Shown: one piece after another, positions 4,827 through 7,723 of the stretch
Layout: each line of letters begins with the position of its first letter
Numbering within the stretch: the first letter of the stretch is position 1
Source of the DNA: Acidobacteriota bacterium
GTDB taxonomy: Bacteria; Acidobacteriota; Vicinamibacteria; Vicinamibacterales; SCN-69-37
Direction of reading: 5' to 3'
Length of the DNA stretch: 7,723 nucleotides
Assembly (NCBI GenBank): GCA_021824055.1
Contig: JAKALV010000156.1
Coordinates: 1-7,723, forward strand
Made by a program: the position numbers and the translations under genes
The notes under the pieces: model-generated
The model's input: only the letters and a program-made list of their open reading frames with translations
What the model was told of the DNA's origin: nothing
Databases searched by the model: none

Positions 4827-6248
4827 CTACCAGAGTCCGACTTTGCCCTTCACCGAGTCGATAAGTTTGACCGGATCGAAGCCGACGCCCCTGCGGAACA
4901 CCGTGTCCACGTTCCGCACGTCGCCGATCGACGTCGACGGATCGCCGCTGACGAGCACCAGATCCGCCTGCTTGCCCACGGCGATCGACCCGATCCGGGT
5001 CTCGCGCCCGAGGTACTTCGCGCCGTTCCACGTCGCGATCTTGATCGCCTCGAGCGGCGTGAAGCCCTCCTCGACGAGCAGCTCGATCTGCCGCTGATTC
5101 GCGTAGCCGGGAATGACCCCGCCCGATCCGGTCGGATCGGTGCCGGCCACGAGCAGGCCGCCGGCTTTCGCAAAGGCGAACTCGAGCGCCATCATCTTCG
5201 GGAAGAGCTGTTTGTACACCGAGGTCTGCGAACTGGCGACGCGCTGATAGGCGGCATCGAACTGCGCCTTGAGTTCGGGCAGCAGCACGTCCAGGCCGGG
5301 CGGCACGGGGCGGCCGGGCGTGAAGGTCTCGAACACGGTGAGCGTGGACGTGAGCGCCACCTTCTTGTCGACAAGCTTCTTGATGAGCGCCTTCACGGCG
5401 TCGCCATTGATGTCGGCGGCGATGACCGACTGCTGCCCCTGCAACTGGCCCGGACAGACATCGGGCTGTTTGTTGGGAAAGAAATCCGTCGCGGCGGCGA
5501 AGCCGTGCTCGAGATCGTCGATGCCCAGATCCGCCGCTTCGCCGAGCGTGACCGAACAGAGATGCCCCGTCACTTTCAATCCGCGCGCGTGCGCCGCCGC
5601 AATGGCCGCGGCCAGCTCCGCCCGCGTGATCTGCATGTACGCCTTGAACGACGTCGCGCCCGCATCGGCCCAGTAGTTCACCATCTTCGTGGCGTCGCCC
5701 GCATCCTTGAGCGCGTACATCTGGAGCATGTTCTGCGGCCCGTTCAGGTAGGGCGCGGTCGCGTCGATCGCCGGACCGACCGTGGTGCCGGCCTCGGTGC
5801 CCCGCGCCAGCGCGAAATCCATGAACCCATTCGTATTGCCGGCCGTGCGCATCGTCGTCACGCCGCCGGCGAGATAGAGGCGCACGAAGCTGGCGCCGAG
5901 CTGGCCGTACACGCCGGGACCGGTCGGATAGTAGAGATGCTCGTGCAGCATCACGAAGCCGGGCATCACGCTCTTGCCCGCGCCGTCGATCACGGTGGCG
6001 CGCTCGGGCACGGCGGTCGATGCGGCCGGCCCCATCGCGGCGATGTTGCCGTCGCGAAGAATCAGGGTTTGATCCGCGCGCGCCGGCGCGCCGGTGCCGT
6101 CGATCACGCGAACATGCGTGATGGCCACGACGTCGGCATCGACCTTCACGAAGCTGCGGTTCTGGTTGCCGGCGACCTGCAGGCGTTGGGCGGAGACACC
6201 GTCCGCCAGCGTGGCGGCCGAGATCAGGATCAGGGCCAGTCTTTTCAT
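4827..6248 (-). CDS. Secreted metal-dependent amidohydrolase (imidazolonepropionase/Xaa-Pro dipeptidase-like)
   Basis: This 473-residue exported hydrolase of the amidohydrolase superfamily should split an amide bond, perhaps in dipeptides, in the periplasm. Residues 1-20 form a signal peptide ending VSA before QRLQ. The N-terminal beta-sandwich strands (about 38-95) lead into the TIM barrel. The expected binuclear metal site is complete: His102 and His104 in LHEHLYYP, Lys202 in SFKAYM (the likely carboxylated lysine), His229 in VTGHLC, His248 in LEHG and Asp371 in AGTDPTG. The C-terminal part (about 395-440, GFTPLEAIKIATWNGAKYLG then GSIAVGKQADLVLV) returns to the sandwich as in imidazolonepropionase-like enzymes. 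ATG 6248 is chosen because the signal peptide begins there, although the upstream sequence has no good Shine-Dalgarno match. The gene is divergent, with a 57-bp gap, from the membrane protein gene, and is followed by the repeat array. The substrate cannot be named; peptidase, beta-lactam-like or xenobiotic amide cleavage are all possible. Confidence 0.92.
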   Translation of the reverse strand: MKRLALILISAATLADGVSAQRLQVAGNQNRSFVKVDADVVAITHVRVIDGTGAPARADQTLILRDGNIAAMGPAASTAVPERATVIDGAGKSVMPGFVMLHEHLYYPTGPGVYGQLGASFVRLYLAGGVTTMRTAGNTNGFMDFALARGTEAGTTVGPAIDATAPYLNGPQNMLQMYALKDAGDATKMVNYWADAGATSFKAYMQITRAELAAAIAAAHARGLKVTGHLCSVTLGEAADLGIDDLEHGFAAATDFFPNKQPDVCPGQLQGQQSVIAADINGDAVKALIKKLVDKKVALTSTLTVFETFTPGRPVPPGLDVLLPELKAQFDAAYQRVASSQTSVYKQLFPKMMALEFAFAKAGGLLVAGTDPTGSGGVIPGYANQRQIELLVEEGFTPLEAIKIATWNGAKYLGRETRIGSIAVGKQADLVLVSGDPSTSIGDVRNVDTVFRRGVGFDPVKLIDSVKGKVGLW

Positions 6249-6305
6249 GATCCGGGAACAATACCCCGAGTCGCCGGCCCGGGTGGAGTACGATCGGCGG
6301 TCATC

Positions 6306-7682
6306 GTGAAGTTCCCCATCGTCGCGATCGCGGCCACCTCGGCCTTCATCCTGCGGATCTGGGGCATCCAGAACCGCTTCTGGATGCTCGAGGACCAGAT
6401 CCGCGACTGGTCGATCGCCTTGCGGCCCTTCTGGGAATTGCCGCTCGTCGGCTCGCCGACGCACGTGCACGGCTACACGATCGGCCCGGCGTTCTACTGG
6501 ATTCTCTGGAGCATTCGGGTGGTGCTCGGCCCGTTCTTCAGCAATCTGCCGCATGCGGGCGGCATCGGCCAGGCCGCGTTGGCGACGGCGGCCGACACGC
6601 TGCTGATGGTGGCGATCTGGCGACGAACCGGCAGCCCGTGGATCGCGATCACGACGTTCGTGCTTGTGGTCACGTCGGGCTACGGCCTCGCGCTCGCGGC
6701 GCTCGTGTGGAATCCGACGATGGGGGCCACGCTCGCGACCGCGGCCACGGCGCTCGTCCTGCTCAACTGGCACCGCGGCTCGATGGTGCGGCTTGGCATC
6801 ACGGCGGCCGTGGCCTGGTGTTCGGTCCACGCGTACACCGGCGCGGTGTTCGTGGCGTTGTGCGTGCTGCTCGCGCTCGTCGTCGACGCCTGGACCGCGG
6901 GCGGCCGCGGCGCCGCGATGAAGGCCGCCGGCGTCGTCGCGGCAACGGTCGCGGCGCTCCAACTGCCCTATCTCGCGCACCAGATCGGCCAGCGCTTCGG
7001 CGATCCTGCGATGCGCGCCGTCAGTGGCGGCGTTGCGGAGATCCTGAGCGGCCGGGCGTCGCCGTTGTGGTCTCAGAGCTTCCGCGGCTATCTCGAGGCG
7101 GTGCGCTTCAACGAGGCGGCGCCGTGGACGTTTCCGTGCCTCGGCGCGGTCCTGATCGCGGGAGGCGCGATCACCGCGTGGCGATTCCGGCGCGATCCGG
7201 CGTTGCTGATCGTGATCCTGCTGCCGCCAGTGGGCGCGATCGCCGGCTACGCGTTCTTCCTTGGCGGGCTGGACGCGTACTACTACCTGTCGCTGATGCC
7301 GGCGGCGGTGCTCACGGTGCTGCTGCCGATCGCCGCGGTGCCATGGACGCGCGTCCGGCACGCGGTCGGCATCGCCGTGCTGCTTCTGGCGACCGTCACC
7401 GTTCCGGGCCGCGTCCAGCGGTCCACGACGACCCTGCGGTTGCCGGAGTACAAGGTACTGGTCACGGCGTCGCGGACGTTGCGCGCCATGAATCAGCCCC
7501 TGCGGGCGATCGTCACAGACTTCAAGTTGCCGCCGAGCTGCGATCCGGATTTTCTGTACCGGGTACTTGGCGGCACGATGGATCGCCGCTCGCCGTGGGT
7601 GGCGGTCATCTCGGCTGACGGCACCATCAGGTACATCAACAACGACATCAACAAGGCCCGCCAGGGCGCGGGCGATTCATAG
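6306..7682 (+). CDS. Polytopic membrane protein resembling GT-C (GT39/ArnT-like) glycosyltransferases
   Basis: This 458-residue inner-membrane protein has about ten hydrophobic segments, roughly at residues 3-19, 60-78, 86-104, 111-133, 138-154, 162-193, 203-222, 275-291, 299-319 and 322-367 (the last likely two). The first periplasmic loop carries acidic residues after helix 1 (Glu29, Asp30 and Asp34 in MLEDQIRDW), where GT-C enzymes using polyprenyl-phosphate sugars place their catalytic acid and metal ligands. A hydrophilic segment of about 90 residues (370-458) follows the last helix. The assignment rests on topology and that loop, so a different polytopic transporter or a flippase-like protein cannot be excluded. 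The start is GTG 6306: no ATG/GTG/TTG start is near it upstream in frame, and the hydrophobic helix begins right after. The open frame upstream runs antisense through the amidohydrolase and is not real coding. No good Shine-Dalgarno is visible. No sugar-transfer partner genes are in the window. Confidence 0.75.
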   Translation: MKFPIVAIAATSAFILRIWGIQNRFWMLEDQIRDWSIALRPFWELPLVGSPTHVHGYTIGPAFYWILWSIRVVLGPFFSNLPHAGGIGQAALATAADTLLMVAIWRRTGSPWIAITTFVLVVTSGYGLALAALVWNPTMGATLATAATALVLLNWHRGSMVRLGITAAVAWCSVHAYTGAVFVALCVLLALVVDAWTAGGRGAAMKAAGVVAATVAALQLPYLAHQIGQRFGDPAMRAVSGGVAEILSGRASPLWSQSFRGYLEAVRFNEAAPWTFPCLGAVLIAGGAITAWRFRRDPALLIVILLPPVGAIAGYAFFLGGLDAYYYLSLMPAAVLTVLLPIAAVPWTRVRHAVGIAVLLLATVTVPGRVQRSTTTLRLPEYKVLVTASRTLRAMNQPLRAIVTDFKLPPSCDPDFLYRVLGGTMDRRSPWVAVISADGTIRYINNDINKARQGAGDS

Positions 7683-7723
7683 CCCGCGCAGGGAACTGCA
7701 AACCCGCTCTACCTCCGTCTCTG

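Noticed and set aside
4662..6305. Very long plus-strand open frame continuous with the membrane protein (over 1000 codons in total)
   Set aside because: The upstream part is antisense to the amidohydrolase, whose motifs are complete. Its translation is Arg/His/Gly-rich without any recognisable domain, as expected for a shadow frame in GC-rich DNA.
7683..7723. Possible feature in the last 41 bases
   Set aside because: No start codon with a ribosome binding site, hairpin with T-tract or repeat can be supported in this short stretch.

Overview
The window looks like chromosomal DNA from a GC-rich, free-living Gram-negative bacterium. The closest match I can suggest is Acidobacteriota, perhaps class Vicinamibacteria. 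The basis is indirect: secreted M28 peptidases, secreted amidohydrolases and secreted DinB-fold proteins carrying Gly/Arg/Pro-rich low-complexity stretches are common there. No rRNA or other taxonomic marker is present, so this is an inference. I see no tRNA, rRNA, insertion sequence, CRISPR array or phage gene.

Layout, left to right. (1) The 3' part of an O6-alkylguanine-DNA alkyltransferase gene (+, 1-441) runs in from the left edge. (2) A convergent gap (442-611) holds a nested inverted repeat built from GGCAATCG-like words. (3) A secreted DinB-fold protein (-, 612-1211) is divergent from a secreted M28 metallopeptidase (+, 1305-3023). The 93-bp gap between them holds good ribosome binding sites on both sides and an 8-bp inverted repeat that could be an operator. 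(4) A second convergent gap (3024-3249) contains six GGCTATTG-like words, a strong rho-independent terminator and CGAAG/GAAC repeats. (5) A RhlE-type DEAD-box RNA helicase (-, 3250-4611) starts with TTG. (6) A 215-bp gap between two minus-strand genes (4612-4826) contains a 21-bp-period repeat array and an oppositely oriented copy, which together form a perfect 16-bp inverted repeat. (7) A secreted metal-dependent amidohydrolase (-, 4827-6248) is divergent from a polytopic membrane protein resembling GT-C glycosyltransferases (+, 6306-7682). The last 41 bases hold nothing I can recognise.

The genes do not form one pathway. The M28 peptidase and the amidohydrolase are both exported hydrolases that could take part in extracytoplasmic peptide turnover. 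The alkyltransferase and helicase are housekeeping DNA-repair and RNA-remodelling functions. I found no convincing new multi-gene system. The least explained content is the set of short-period repeats. They fill all three gaps that lie at gene 3' ends and are absent from both divergent promoter gaps. The 21-bp-period family brackets the helicase gene and is the best candidate for follow-up.
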